From Azospirillum sp. TSA2s (GTDB lineage: Bacteria > Pseudomonadota > Alphaproteobacteria > Azospirillales > Azospirillaceae), in NCBI RefSeq assembly GCF_004923315.1, contig NZ_CP039650.1:682001-746000 (forward strand): 64,000 nucleotides of DNA. Direction: 5' to 3'. A program made the translations under genes and the position numbers. Position 1 is the stretch's first letter; every line of letters begins with the position of its first letter. This document shows positions 31,380 through 40,041 of the stretch, in pieces. A model generated the notes under the pieces. The model made no database searches and was not told where the DNA came from. It worked only from the letters and a program-made list of their open reading frames with translations.

Positions 31380-34300
31380 TCACGCCGCCCCGGCGCTCGC
31401 CATCATGCGGCGCAGGTCGTTGGGGAAGACCGGCTTGTGCAGGATGCGGAAACCGCGGCGCTCGGCCTCCTCCTGCCGTTCGGAGCTGGTGTCGCCGGTC
31501 AGGATGATGCCGGGAATCGTCTGGCCCAGCATGGTCTGGACGGCACTCACCGCCTCCGGACCGGTGCGCCCCTGCTGGAGCTGGTAGTCGGCCAGCACGA
31601 TCTGCGGGCAGCGGCCGTCGGCGCGCAGCCGTTCCAGCGCCTGATCGCCCGACTTGGCGGTCAGCACGTCATAGCCCCAACCCTCCAGGATCGCCTTGAG
31701 GCCGAGCAGGATGATCGCCTCGTCGTCGATCACCAGCACCATGCCCTTGGCCCCCGTGGCCGCCGGGGCGGCTATCGTCGCCGCTCCCGCCTTCGCGGCC
31801 CCGCCGCCGCTCCGCCCGCCGCCGAAGGCGTTGGCGATGGCGCTGATCGCCTGCCCGCGGTCGTTGGCAGCGGCGTTGGCCGCGGCATCGTTGGCGACGG
31901 AGTGGCGTGCCAGCGTCGCCGCGGCGACGGCGGTGCCGCCGGCCGGACGCGGCGTGCTCCGGGAGTTGCTCTTGGGAGTGCCAAGGATCACCCGCGGCAG
32001 CTCGACCGCGAAGGCCGAGCCCCGGCCCTCCCACGAGCGCACCGTCACCGGATGGCCGAGCAGGCGCGACAGGCGCTTGACGATGGCCAGCCCAAGGCCG
32101 AGGCCGCGTTCGCTGCGCTCGCCCAACTGGGTGAACTCCTCGAAAATGTCCTCCAGCCGGTCTGCGGGGATGCCGCTGCCGGTGTCCCACACCTCCACCC
32201 GCATGCCGGACGGGGTGCGGCGGCAGCCCAGCAGCACCTTGCCCTTGGTGGTGTAGCGCAGCGCGTTCTCGACCAGATTGCGCAGGATGCGTTCCAGATG
32301 GGCCGGATCGGTGCGGACCCAGGCGCGGGTCGGCACGGCGCGCAGTTCCAGCCCCTTCTGGGCGGCGCGCGGTCCGTATTCGGCGACCAGCCGGCCGAGC
32401 AGTTGGTTCAGCCGCACCTCGACCGGGGTGGCGACGATCTTGCCGGATTCCAGCCGCGACATGTCCAGCAGACCGTCCAGCAGGGTCTTCAGCGTGTCCA
32501 GCCCCTGGCGGATGTTGTCGAGGATCGGCAGGGCCGGATTGCCTTGCAGCCGGTCGCTCAGCGCCGCGGTGAAGAGGTAGAGCGACTGCACCGGCTGGCG
32601 CAGGTCGTGGCTGGCGGCGGCGAGGAACTTCGACTTGCCCTCGTTGGCCTGATCCGCCTCCTCCCGCGCACGGCGCAGTTCGGCCTCGGCCTTCTTGCGG
32701 TCGGTGACCTCGACGGCGGCGCAGGTGACGCCCTCCACCCGGCTGGAGGGGTCGCGCAGCGGATCGACGGTCAGGTCGAAGAAGCGGTCCTCGCCCTTGC
32801 AGCGGATGCGCACCTCTTCCCGAGCGCCAACACCGCTCTCCATGACGCGGCGCTTCAGCGCCATGATGCCGTCGGCATCCTCGCCATGGTCGGTCAGGTC
32901 GGTGTCGGTGCGGCCGATCAGCGCGTCGGGAGCGACGCCGAGCCACTCCGAATGCGCCCAGGTGTAGCGCAAATCCTGGTCCTGGTTGAACACCACCACG
33001 CCGGAATTGCGCAGGCCGGTGCGCACCCGCTCCTCGGCGACGCGCAGCGCCTCCTCGGTGCGCTTGCGCTCGGTGATGTCGATGCCCGTCGCGATCAGGT
33101 GGGTGACATGGCCGTCGGCGTCGACCATCGGGGTCAGGTTGACGTCCACCACCATCTCGCGCTGGGCCATCTCCCGCGATGCCGACTCCCGCCCCGGCGC
33201 CAGCCGCAGCCCGGCGTCGAAGCGGGAGGAGCGGCCGCCCGCCCCCAGCGCCAGCGCCTGCCGCAGCCGCTCGCGTCCGGCCTCGTCGAAGGACAGCCAG
33301 CAGATCTCGTCGAAGGGACGGCCGACGATGCGCGCGGCCGGCAGCCCGGCGGCATCGGCCGCGACGCGGTTGACCTGGGCCACCGCCCCGTCCGGCGTCA
33401 GCACGCCGACGAAAGCCGGCAGCGCGTCCAGCACGGCGCGGATGTGGCTCTCCGACTGGCGCAGCGCGGCTTCCCGCGCCTCCAGCCGGTCGGCCATCGT
33501 GTCGAAGGCGTGGCCGAGCTGGCCGATCTCCGACGAACGGTCGGACAGCTTGACGCGGGTGGTGGTCTTGCCCTCGCTCCAGTCGCGGGCGGCCGAGACC
33601 AGTGCGTCGACCGGACGGCGGATGAACAGGGTGCCGCCGATCCAGGCGGCGGCGGCGGCGACCAGGAAGCCGGACAGGGTCATCAGCAGTCCGTCGCGGG
33701 TGGCGCGGTCCACCACCCCCATGGCGGCACCGCGGTCGACGCCGACGCTGATGAACAGGTCGCGGATGCCGGCGGACGGCGGGGAGTAGGCGAGGATGCG
33801 CGACACGCCGTCCAGCCCGGGCAGCATGGCCACGCCGGCCTCCCTGTCCGACAGCAGCGACAGATAGCCGTCCGGCAGCCGTTCGCCGGCGCGGCCCTGG
33901 GTGCCCGGCAGCTTCACCAGGATTGTGCCGGACCGGTCGGCGACGGTCAGGGTGGTGTTCTCCGGCATCGGGCGGGCGGCGAACATGGCGGCCAGCCGCG
34001 ACACGTCGAGCGACAGGGCGACCACCCCGGCCCGCCGGCCTTCGGAATCGGCATAGGGAGCCGCGACCGGCAATTCCCCGCCGGTGTCGCCGGAATGGGT
34101 GATCGTCCATTCGCCGACGGAAAAGCGCCCCTGGGCCATCGCCCGGCGGAAATGCGGCTGGGCCGCCAGCGAGGCGCCGATGCGCGACGGATCGGCGCTG
34201 CACAGGATGCGGCCTTCGCCGTCGGTGACCGACAGGGTGCGGTAATCGGCGGAGCGGACGGCCAGCCGTTCCAGATAGGGTTGGCAGTTCTCGATCTCGC

Positions 34301-34523
34301 CCCGGCGCAGGAAGCGCGTCTCGGTGATTGCGGTGACCATCAGACGGGCGCTGTCGATGATGCGGAAATGCTCGCTTTCCACCTGACGCAGCAGCCGCTC
34401 GGCCTGAAGCGTGACATCGGCTTCGCGCTCCGCCCGCTGTTCGAGCACGCTGTAGATCTGGATCCCGATCGCCGGAAGCACCGCAAGCAGGACCAGGATG
34501 AAGAGGCGTGCCAGAAGGGTCAT
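31380..34523 (-). CDS. hybrid sensor histidine kinase: Cache, HAMP, two PAS, HisKA, HATPase, REC
   Basis: 1047 residues. Membrane helices at about 3-22 and 277-300 flank a periplasmic Cache-like sensor. HAMP is about 300-352 and two PAS domains about 355-485 and 495-610. The phospho-acceptor is H639 in AAASHDLRQPVQSLYLFTAA, the HDLRQP subclass of HisKA. ATPase motifs are NLVENALRYT, DTGSGIP and RGLGLGLAIVKRL. After an Ala/Gly-rich linker (about 835-905) comes a receiver with VIDDEA and phospho-Asp in IVLADYQLQQG. It has no Hpt domain, so any further relay would need a separate phosphotransfer protein. No partner regulator is adjacent, and the gene stands alone. Confidence 0.94.
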   Translation of the reverse strand: MTLLARLFILVLLAVLPAIGIQIYSVLEQRAEREADVTLQAERLLRQVESEHFRIIDSARLMVTAITETRFLRRGEIENCQPYLERLAVRSADYRTLSVTDGEGRILCSADPSRIGASLAAQPHFRRAMAQGRFSVGEWTITHSGDTGGELPVAAPYADSEGRRAGVVALSLDVSRLAAMFAARPMPENTTLTVADRSGTILVKLPGTQGRAGERLPDGYLSLLSDREAGVAMLPGLDGVSRILAYSPPSAGIRDLFISVGVDRGAAMGVVDRATRDGLLMTLSGFLVAAAAAWIGGTLFIRRPVDALVSAARDWSEGKTTTRVKLSDRSSEIGQLGHAFDTMADRLEAREAALRQSESHIRAVLDALPAFVGVLTPDGAVAQVNRVAADAAGLPAARIVGRPFDEICWLSFDEAGRERLRQALALGAGGRSSRFDAGLRLAPGRESASREMAQREMVVDVNLTPMVDADGHVTHLIATGIDITERKRTEEALRVAEERVRTGLRNSGVVVFNQDQDLRYTWAHSEWLGVAPDALIGRTDTDLTDHGEDADGIMALKRRVMESGVGAREEVRIRCKGEDRFFDLTVDPLRDPSSRVEGVTCAAVEVTDRKKAEAELRRAREEADQANEGKSKFLAAASHDLRQPVQSLYLFTAALSDRLQGNPALPILDNIRQGLDTLKTLLDGLLDMSRLESGKIVATPVEVRLNQLLGRLVAEYGPRAAQKGLELRAVPTRAWVRTDPAHLERILRNLVENALRYTTKGKVLLGCRRTPSGMRVEVWDTGSGIPADRLEDIFEEFTQLGERSERGLGLGLAIVKRLSRLLGHPVTVRSWEGRGSAFAVELPRVILGTPKSNSRSTPRPAGGTAVAAATLARHSVANDAAANAAANDRGQAISAIANAFGGGRSGGGAAKAGAATIAAPAATGAKGMVLVIDDEAIILLGLKAILEGWGYDVLTAKSGDQALERLRADGRCPQIVLADYQLQQGRTGPEAVSAVQTMLGQTIPGIILTGDTSSERQEEAERRGFRILHKPVFPNDLRRMMASAGAA

Positions 34524-34886
34524 GGCGTAGACGAGGCTCCTCCGCGAAGCCGACCGGATGGAACACCAGATGCGCCACCGTGCCGCGTGTCTATCGCTAA
34601 CGCACTTATGGTTAAGCGCCGGTTAATTTAGAGAACTGCAGCACAGCATAAACGGAAGGACATGAACGAAAGTCGGCAGATTTTCTCTAAAGTGCCGGTA
34701 ATCGAGCGACATTAATATCTAAACTCCAAACATACCACCATCGGACGGCTATCGTCGAAAGGGGTATGCCCGCGTTTCTGCCCTGATTTCTCACCTGCGC
34801 GATGATCCGCAACTTCCCCCGCCCCGAATTTGCGCCAAGGTTCCGGCCAGGGAACAGCGTGCGGAATGCGCTGTTGAAGGCTTGCA
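34524..34886. other. intergenic region before the amidoligase gene
   Basis: 363 bases between the divergent kinase and the amidoligase, markedly A/T-rich from about 34600 to 34740 (GGTTAATTTAGAG, ATTAATATCTAAAC). It contains a 17-codon frame with a strong ribosome site, listed separately. Promoters for both flanking genes probably lie here. Confidence 0.55.
34662..34715 (+). CDS. possible 17-residue leader peptide or small protein
   Basis: ATG 34662 follows GGAAGGA by 3-5 bases. The frame reads MNESRQIFSKVPVIERH and stops at TAA 34713. It lies in the A/T-rich region about 170 bases upstream of the amidoligase gene, on the same strand. The ribosome site is better than those of many real genes here. 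However, a frame this short arises easily by chance, so it is only a candidate: a leader peptide, a small protein, or nothing. Confidence 0.2.
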   Translation: MNESRQIFSKVPVIERH

Positions 34887-35921
34887 ATGACCACACCCTT
34901 CCTCCTCCCCCCGCTCCGCACCACTCCCCAGGGCACGCCGCGCCGTGTGGGGGTGGAACTTGAATTCGCCGACCTGGACGCGCCGTCGGCCGCAGCCTGC
35001 GTGCACCGGCTGTTCGGCGGGACGGTCGCCGTCGAGAACCCGCACCGATGTCTGGTGACGGGCACCCGGCTCGGCGACTTCACGGTGGAGCTGGACATGC
35101 GCTCCGCCCACAGCGGCAAGGGGGGAGCGGCGGTGCTCGACCCGTTGCGTCCGCTGTGGGGCAACATCGGCAGCCTGGTGATGCCCTTCGAGATCGCCGC
35201 GCCGCCGGTGACGGTGGAGCAGATGCCGGAGCTGGAGGAGATGGTCGCCTGCCTGCGCGCGCTGGGCGCCGCCGGGACGGAGGCCAGCCCGCTCTTCGCC
35301 TTTGGCCTGCATTTCAATCCGGAGGTGGCGCGGACCGACGCCGATTACCTGCTGGACACCTTGAAGGCCTTCCTCCTGCTGGCCCCCTGGCTGCGGCGGG
35401 AGATCCGGGTCGACGTCACCCGGCGGCTGTCGGGCTTCATCGCCGCCTTCCCGACGCCCTATGCCGCCAAGGTGGTGGATCCGGCATACCGTCCCGATCT
35501 CGGCGGGCTGATCGACGATTATCTGGCCGACAACCCCACCCGCAACCGCGAGCTGGACCTGTTCCCGCTGTTCGCCCATCTTGACCGCGACCGGCTGGCC
35601 GCGGCGATGCAGGATCCGCATATCCGCCCGCGCCCGACCTTCCATTACCGGCTGCCCAACGCGCGGCTCAGCGACCCCGGCTGGTCGCTCGCCGCCGACT
35701 GGAACCGCTGGGTGACAGTGGAGCGGCTGGCCGCTGAGCGCGCCCTGCTGGACGGTCTCGGCACCGACTACCGCCGGGCGACCGAGGCGCAGCAGTTGGA
35801 CGGCTGGGCCGAGCGCATCGACGCCCTGCTCGCCGCCAATCCGGCCCTGCGCAATTCGACTCTGGGCGGCGGCGCCCACCAGAACGGCGCCCTGGACGAC
35901 TCCGCCCGTCAGGCGGGCTGA
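34887..35921 (+). CDS. amidoligase (COOH-NH2 ligase, glutamine-synthetase-like fold)
   Basis: 344 residues, ATG with AAGG upstream. Motifs of the amidoligase family within the GCS/glutamine-synthetase fold are RRVGVELEFADLD (20-32; GVELEF supplies metal-binding Glu), FTVELDM (65-71) and FAFGLHFNPEV (138-147; His). Such enzymes form amide bonds from a carboxylate and an amine using ATP. Comparative genomics has linked them to peptide or small-metabolite synthesis together with gamma-glutamyl hydrolases. The next gene, 10 bases away, is exactly such a hydrolase. The substrate is unknown. Cytoplasmic, with no signal peptide. Confidence 0.85.
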   Translation: MTTPFLLPPLRTTPQGTPRRVGVELEFADLDAPSAAACVHRLFGGTVAVENPHRCLVTGTRLGDFTVELDMRSAHSGKGGAAVLDPLRPLWGNIGSLVMPFEIAAPPVTVEQMPELEEMVACLRALGAAGTEASPLFAFGLHFNPEVARTDADYLLDTLKAFLLLAPWLRREIRVDVTRRLSGFIAAFPTPYAAKVVDPAYRPDLGGLIDDYLADNPTRNRELDLFPLFAHLDRDRLAAAMQDPHIRPRPTFHYRLPNARLSDPGWSLAADWNRWVTVERLAAERALLDGLGTDYRRATEAQQLDGWAERIDALLAANPALRNSTLGGGAHQNGALDDSARQAG

Positions 35922-35931
35922 GGGGATCGCC

Positions 35932-36675
35932 ATGGCATCCATCGTCGGCAGATCCCGGCCGCTGGTCGGCATCACCGCCTCGATCCATGGCAGCCGCATC
36001 GCCGCCATGGCCAACCGGCTGGCCCTGTGGCGGGCCGGTGCCTCGTCGGTCCGCATCACGGCCGACTCACCCTTTCCCATCGACCGGCTGGATGCGCTGG
36101 TGGTCGGCGGCGGCGACGACATCGACGCCTCGCTCTACGGCGAATCCGCCCGCCCGCATATCCGCATCGATCCTGAACGCGACCGGCTGGAGATGCGAGC
36201 GCTGGACTGCGCGGCGAAGATCGCGCTGCCGGTACTGGGCATCTGCCGCGGTTCGCAGATGATCAACGTCCACCGCGGCGGCTCGCTCCACGTCGACATC
36301 CACGAGGTGTACGAGGAGGCGCCGCACATGCGCACCGTGCTGCCGCGCAAGCGCATCTGGATCGAGCCGGACAGCCGGCTCTACCGCATCCTCGGCATCG
36401 CCGAATGCCGGGTGAACGCCCTGCACCACCAGTCGGTGGACCGTGTCGGCGACGGGATGCGCGTCGTCGCCCGCGAACGGGCCGGCGTCGTCCAGGGCAT
36501 CGAGGCGCCGGACGAGCCCTTCCTCATCGGCGTGCAATGGCATCCGGAATATCTGGTCGCCGACAACCGCCAGCAGGCGCTGTTCCGCCGTCTGGTCGCC
36601 ACCGCCGCCGGCACCGCTCCGCTGGACGAATTCGTGGAGGTTCCGCCCCGCCGTTCGGTCCGCGCCTCCGGCTGA
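35932..36675 (+). CDS. class I glutamine-amidotransferase-like hydrolase, peptidase C26 family
   Basis: 247 residues, start preceded by GAGGGGATCGCC. The family of gamma-glutamyl-GABA hydrolase (PuuD) is indicated by LDALVVGGGDDIDASLYGES (53-72), the nucleophile C105 in PVLGICRGSQMINVHRGG, ALHHQSVD, and the His-Glu of the triad in IGVQWHPEYLV (H204, E206). It hydrolyses gamma-glutamyl amide bonds or acts as a glutaminase. The 10-base spacing to the amidoligase suggests that the pair makes and breaks the same type of bond, or that this enzyme supplies ammonia. The substrate is unknown. Confidence 0.88.
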   Translation: MASIVGRSRPLVGITASIHGSRIAAMANRLALWRAGASSVRITADSPFPIDRLDALVVGGGDDIDASLYGESARPHIRIDPERDRLEMRALDCAAKIALPVLGICRGSQMINVHRGGSLHVDIHEVYEEAPHMRTVLPRKRIWIEPDSRLYRILGIAECRVNALHHQSVDRVGDGMRVVARERAGVVQGIEAPDEPFLIGVQWHPEYLVADNRQQALFRRLVATAAGTAPLDEFVEVPPRRSVRASG

Positions 36676-36736
36676 CGGCGGGCGGCTGACGGCGCACTTG
36701 CGTCGCATCACCCTTCACGGGCTTTCAACGACGACC

Positions 36737-36781
36737 AAAACGACGCGGGCGCCGCCGGAGGGATGGCTCCGGGGCGCCCGC
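36737..36781 (-). terminator. rho-independent terminator of the small secreted protein gene
   Basis: GCGGGCGCC (36745-36753) pairs with GGCGCCCGC (36773-36781), and an inner CCGGAG/CTCCGG extends the stem. On the minus strand it is followed by TCGTTTTGG. It sits 24 bases after the stop at 36805 and between convergent genes, so it may serve both. Confidence 0.75.
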
Positions 36782-36804
36782 GGTGACTGCCGCGATGCGG
36801 AAGG

Positions 36805-37224
36805 TTACTGGCTGCCGCCCTGGTCCGGGCCGCAGTTCGGGGTGCCCGGCGGGCAGTGGGTGCCGGTGGCGGTCTGGTTGTCGCGCGGAATGTTGCTGCC
36901 GGTGTTGTTGCCCATGCCCGACGGCGCGGTGGTCACGCCCGGCATCGACGAACCCGAGCCGTTGCTGTAGGTGCCCGACGAACCGGACGTGCCAGGCATG
37001 TCCACACCGCCGGTCGAGGAACCGGCCGACGGCGAGGTGGTTGCGCCCGGCGGGGTGCGGACGACGCCGTCCGGCCCGGTGTAGCCGCTGCTGGTGCTCG
37101 GGGCGGTGTCGTAGGCGCCGCTGCTCTTGACGGCGCCGGGGCTCTCTGACTGAGCCGTCTGGGCCATGGCCGGTGCGGCCATCAGGAGAACCGCAGAAAC
37201 GGCGCCGATCATCAGGTTACGCAT
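36805..37224 (-). CDS. secreted Gly/Ser/Pro/Thr-rich low-complexity protein
   Basis: 139 residues with GAAGGAG 8 bases before the ATG. Signal peptide MRNLMIGAVSAVLLMAAPAMAQ is clear. The mature part is disordered-looking and rich in S, G, T and P (SAGSSTGGVDMPGTSGSSG). It ends in THCPPGTPNCGPDQGGSQ, whose two Cys could form a disulphide. No domain is recognised. It is transcribed against the amidoligase pair and away from the PLD gene, and ends at a strong terminator. Periplasmic or exported; function unknown. Confidence 0.8.
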   Translation of the reverse strand: MRNLMIGAVSAVLLMAAPAMAQTAQSESPGAVKSSGAYDTAPSTSSGYTGPDGVVRTPPGATTSPSAGSSTGGVDMPGTSGSSGTYSNGSGSSMPGVTTAPSGMGNNTGSNIPRDNQTATGTHCPPGTPNCGPDQGGSQ

Positions 37225-37587
37225 CCTCGAACTCCTTCATGGTGGCAACGCCTCGCATTCAGGCGTCTTTCAAAACGGGGCGACTGCCGCGCCTTTAGCC
37301 GCCTCGCGACTTCCGGCCCAGGCCTCACGTCTTTCATCGGTTTAGAACAGGGCAGCACTGACTTGGTTGCGGTCTTCGTCTCTTCTTTTTTGGGAAGCCG
37401 GTGACAAAAAGCGTACCGAAGCGGTCTCCTTCGGCGAGATACGGACGCCCCGCCGGCGAAACGGGAACATCGGGGCTCCACCGTGGTTCAAGCCGCGAGG
37501 CGGACGGTCCCGGGCGTTCCTTCCGATGCGCGTCTTCGCGCCGGATGCCGCCCGCAATGCCGCCGCCCACACTGTCGACGTGCCCCG
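37225..37587. other. intergenic region between the secreted-protein gene and the PLD gene
   Basis: 363 bases between divergent genes, so it should carry both promoters. An A/T-rich patch at 37370-37395 (GTCTCTTCTTTTTTGGG) and a small hairpin CCGAAG..CTTCGG near 37420 are visible. The PLD frame stays open back to 37483, so a longer N-terminus cannot be excluded. No clear operator. Confidence 0.45.
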
Positions 37588-39234
37588 ATGAAGCTCAATT
37601 CCTCAGCCCTATCCGCCGACACCTCAGAACCTGCGTCTTTCCAGCCCGAACCGCCGCAGCCGGCAACCGGCCCGGTGCTCCGCCCCGGCCTCACCTGCTG
37701 GCGGACCGAGCGGACCGGGCGCGTGGCGGTGCTGGTCGACGGCGCCGACTATTTCGTCGCCGCCCGCGCCGCGATGGAGCGGGCGCGGCAGTCGATCCTG
37801 CTGGTCGGCTGGGACATCGACCCGCGCATGCGCCTCGATCCCGACAGCCGGGAGACGCTGGGCCGCTTCCTCGCCCGGATGATGCGGTCGCGTCCCGGCC
37901 TTCATGTGCGGGCGCTGAAATGGGACATGCCCTTTCCCATCGCGCTGGACCACCCGCACGAACCGCTGGAACGGCTGGACCGCAACACCGGCTACCGGCT
38001 GACCGCCCGGCTGGACGGCGAATTGCCGGTCGGCGCCGCCCAGCACCAGAAGCTGCTTGTGATCGACGATGCGCTGGCCTTCTGCGGCGGGATCGACTTC
38101 TCCTTCGACCGCTGGGACACGTCGGAGCATCGCGACGACGACCCGCGCCGCCGCTGTCCGAACGGTGAACCCTATGGCCCGCGCCACGACGTGATGATGA
38201 TGGTCGACGGCGATGCCGCCCGCGCGCTCGGCGCACTGGCGCGGGAGCGCTGGCGCAACGCCACCGGCGAGGCGCTGGAGCCCTGCCCTCCCCCCGATGT
38301 AAAGTCTTCCGATCATGATCCCTGGCCGGACTGCCCCCTGCCCGACTGTGCCCACCCGGTCTTGACCGACGCGCAGGTCGGCGTGTCGCGCACCGTGCCG
38401 GCAACCGACGGCCATCCGGCGATCCGCGAGAGCGAGGCGCTGACCTTTGCCGCCATCGCCGCGGCGGAGCGGACGATCTATCTGGAGAACCAGTATTTCG
38501 CCTCCGCCCGCGTCGCCGAGGCGCTGGCCCGCCGTCTGGCCGAACCCGACGGGCCGGAGGTGGTGCTGGTGGTGTCGATGGAAAGCCCGAGCTGGTTCGA
38601 CCGCATGGCGATGGACACGCCGCGCGCGGTCGCCCTGCGCTGCCTGCGCGAGGCCGACCGCTTCGGCCGGCTGCGCGCCCTGACCCCGGTGACGGAGCAG
38701 GGCCGGCCGGTGATCGTCCATTCCAAGGTGGTGGCGGTCGACGGCCGGCTGCTGCGCATCGGGTCTTCCAACCTGAACAACCGGTCGATGGGCTACGACA
38801 CCGAATGCGACCTGACCATCGAGGCGCCGCAGGAGGACGGACCGGAACGGGACCGGGCGAAGGCCGCGATCGAAGGCGTGCGCAACCGCCTACTGGCCGA
38901 GCATCTGGGCATCGGGCAGGATCGGCTGGAGGCGGAGATTGCGAAGACCGGCAGTATGGTCGGCGCCATCGATCGGCTGCGCCGGCCGTCCGGGCGGCGG
39001 CTGGCGGATTTGCCGGCCAGCGATCCCAGCCTGACCGAACAGGCCTTCGCCGCCCTGCGCATCGCCGACCCGGACGATCCGGAGGAGGCCTGGGCGCCGT
39101 GGAAGCGCCTGCCCTCGCCGCCGCGCTCCGCCCTGCGCGCCGGCGCCGCGGCCTTGCTGACGGTCGGTCTGGCCACCGGAGCCTGGGGCGTCTTCCGGTC
39201 CATGCAGGCAAAAAAACACCCCGCGCGCGACTGA
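37588..39234 (+). CDS. phospholipase D-like protein with C-terminal membrane segment
   Basis: 548 residues from ATG 37588. The first HKD motif is GAAQHQKLLVIDDALAFCGG (H153, K155, D160). The second is VIVHSKVVAVDGRLLRIGSS (about 375-394), followed by NLNNRSMGYDTECDL. Other PLD-fold segments are SILLVGWDIDPRMRL and TIYLENQYFASARVAEALA. The protein ends with one hydrophobic helix (AGAAALLTVGLATGAWGVF) and a basic tail, which suggests inner-membrane anchoring. PLD family members hydrolyse or transfer phosphatidyl groups, or cleave nucleic acids. The YLENQYF segment resembles eukaryotic-type PLDs more than cardiolipin synthase. It lies just beyond the amidoligase pair. Confidence 0.9.
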   Translation: MKLNSSALSADTSEPASFQPEPPQPATGPVLRPGLTCWRTERTGRVAVLVDGADYFVAARAAMERARQSILLVGWDIDPRMRLDPDSRETLGRFLARMMRSRPGLHVRALKWDMPFPIALDHPHEPLERLDRNTGYRLTARLDGELPVGAAQHQKLLVIDDALAFCGGIDFSFDRWDTSEHRDDDPRRRCPNGEPYGPRHDVMMMVDGDAARALGALARERWRNATGEALEPCPPPDVKSSDHDPWPDCPLPDCAHPVLTDAQVGVSRTVPATDGHPAIRESEALTFAAIAAAERTIYLENQYFASARVAEALARRLAEPDGPEVVLVVSMESPSWFDRMAMDTPRAVALRCLREADRFGRLRALTPVTEQGRPVIVHSKVVAVDGRLLRIGSSNLNNRSMGYDTECDLTIEAPQEDGPERDRAKAAIEGVRNRLLAEHLGIGQDRLEAEIAKTGSMVGAIDRLRRPSGRRLADLPASDPSLTEQAFAALRIADPDDPEEAWAPWKRLPSPPRSALRAGAAALLTVGLATGAWGVFRSMQAKKHPARD

Positions 39235-39249
39235 CGCCGGCGCGGGGGG
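39210..39249 (-). terminator. rho-independent terminator of the OmpA lipoprotein operon
   Basis: On the minus strand CCCCGCGCCGG..CGCGCGGGG is followed by TG and seven T (39216-39210). The hairpin overlaps the last codons of the convergent PLD gene. It follows the OmpA lipoprotein stop by about 20 bases. Confidence 0.85.
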
Positions 39250-39270
39250 CTGGATGGGAGTGGCTGACGA

Positions 39271-40041
39271 TTACCGCGTCTCCGCCACCCTGCCGTCGTC
39301 GGAGATGACGATCTCGACGCGGCGGTTCTGCTGGCGGCCGGCGTCGTTGCTGTTGCTGGCGACCGGCTGCGCCTCGCCCATGCCCTGGGTGACGATGCGC
39401 GACGGCGAGACGCCGCGGGCGGTCAGAGCGTCGCGAACGGCATTGGCGCGGGCCTCCGACAGGCGCAGGTTGGTGGCGTCGCTACCGGTGTTGTCGGTAT
39501 GGCCCTCGATCCGGATGGTGCGGCCGGGCTGCGCCTGCAGGAAGCGGGCAAGCCGGTCGACCCGGTCATAGGCGCCGGGGGTCATCTCCGCCCGGCCGGT
39601 GGCGAACAGGATGTCGCCCAGCGTCATGACCAGCCCGCGCTCGGTCCGCTGCGCCTGCAGGTCGCGCAGCTGCTGCTCAAGCTCCGTGTTGCGGGCCTGG
39701 AGGCGGTAGGTGTCGGCATTGGCGACCACGGTCTGGGCGCCTTTCACCCCGGCCGTCTCCTGGGCGATCTGCACCCGGCGGCTGGCGATGTAGGCCTGGT
39801 GGTCGACCTCGGCGGCGTCGGCGCCCTGGTCGCGCAGCGCCTCGGCCCGGCGCAGCGCCTGCTCGGCGTCGCGCAGTTGCAGCGGAGCGTTGCCGGCGAC
39901 CTGCGGATTGGCGGCGGCGAGGCTGTAGTCCTGGCGCGCCTGGGTCAGGGCGGCGCTGTCGGTCGGCTGGGTGGCGCAACCGGCGAGCCCGAGGCCCAGC
40001 CCGGCCAGCACGAGGATGGTGCGGGGAGCGAACGCGGTCAT
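39271..40041 (-). CDS. OmpA-domain outer-membrane lipoprotein with DUF4398-like region
   Basis: 256 residues. The signal sequence ends in the lipobox LAGC (Cys at about 22). Next is an alpha-helical region with many heptad-like Ala/Gln/Arg (LTQARQDYSLAAANPQVAGN; QLRDAEQALRRAEAL), which resembles DUF4398. It is followed by a coiled coil and a C-terminal OmpA domain (about 140-250: LGDILFATGRAEMTPGAYDR, IRIEGHTDNTGSDATNLRLS, NRRVEIVISD). It should tether the outer membrane to peptidoglycan. Its ATG overlaps the stop of the upstream lipoprotein by 4 bases. Confidence 0.9.
   Translation of the reverse strand: MTAFAPRTILVLAGLGLGLAGCATQPTDSAALTQARQDYSLAAANPQVAGNAPLQLRDAEQALRRAEALRDQGADAAEVDHQAYIASRRVQIAQETAGVKGAQTVVANADTYRLQARNTELEQQLRDLQAQRTERGLVMTLGDILFATGRAEMTPGAYDRVDRLARFLQAQPGRTIRIEGHTDNTGSDATNLRLSEARANAVRDALTARGVSPSRIVTQGMGEAQPVASNSNDAGRQQNRRVEIVISDDGRVAETR

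Noticed and set aside
37588..39234. Cardiolipin synthase assignment
   Set aside because: Two HKD motifs are present, but the N-terminal membrane helices of ClsA are missing and the membrane segment is at the C-terminus; sequence around the motifs is closer to other PLDs.
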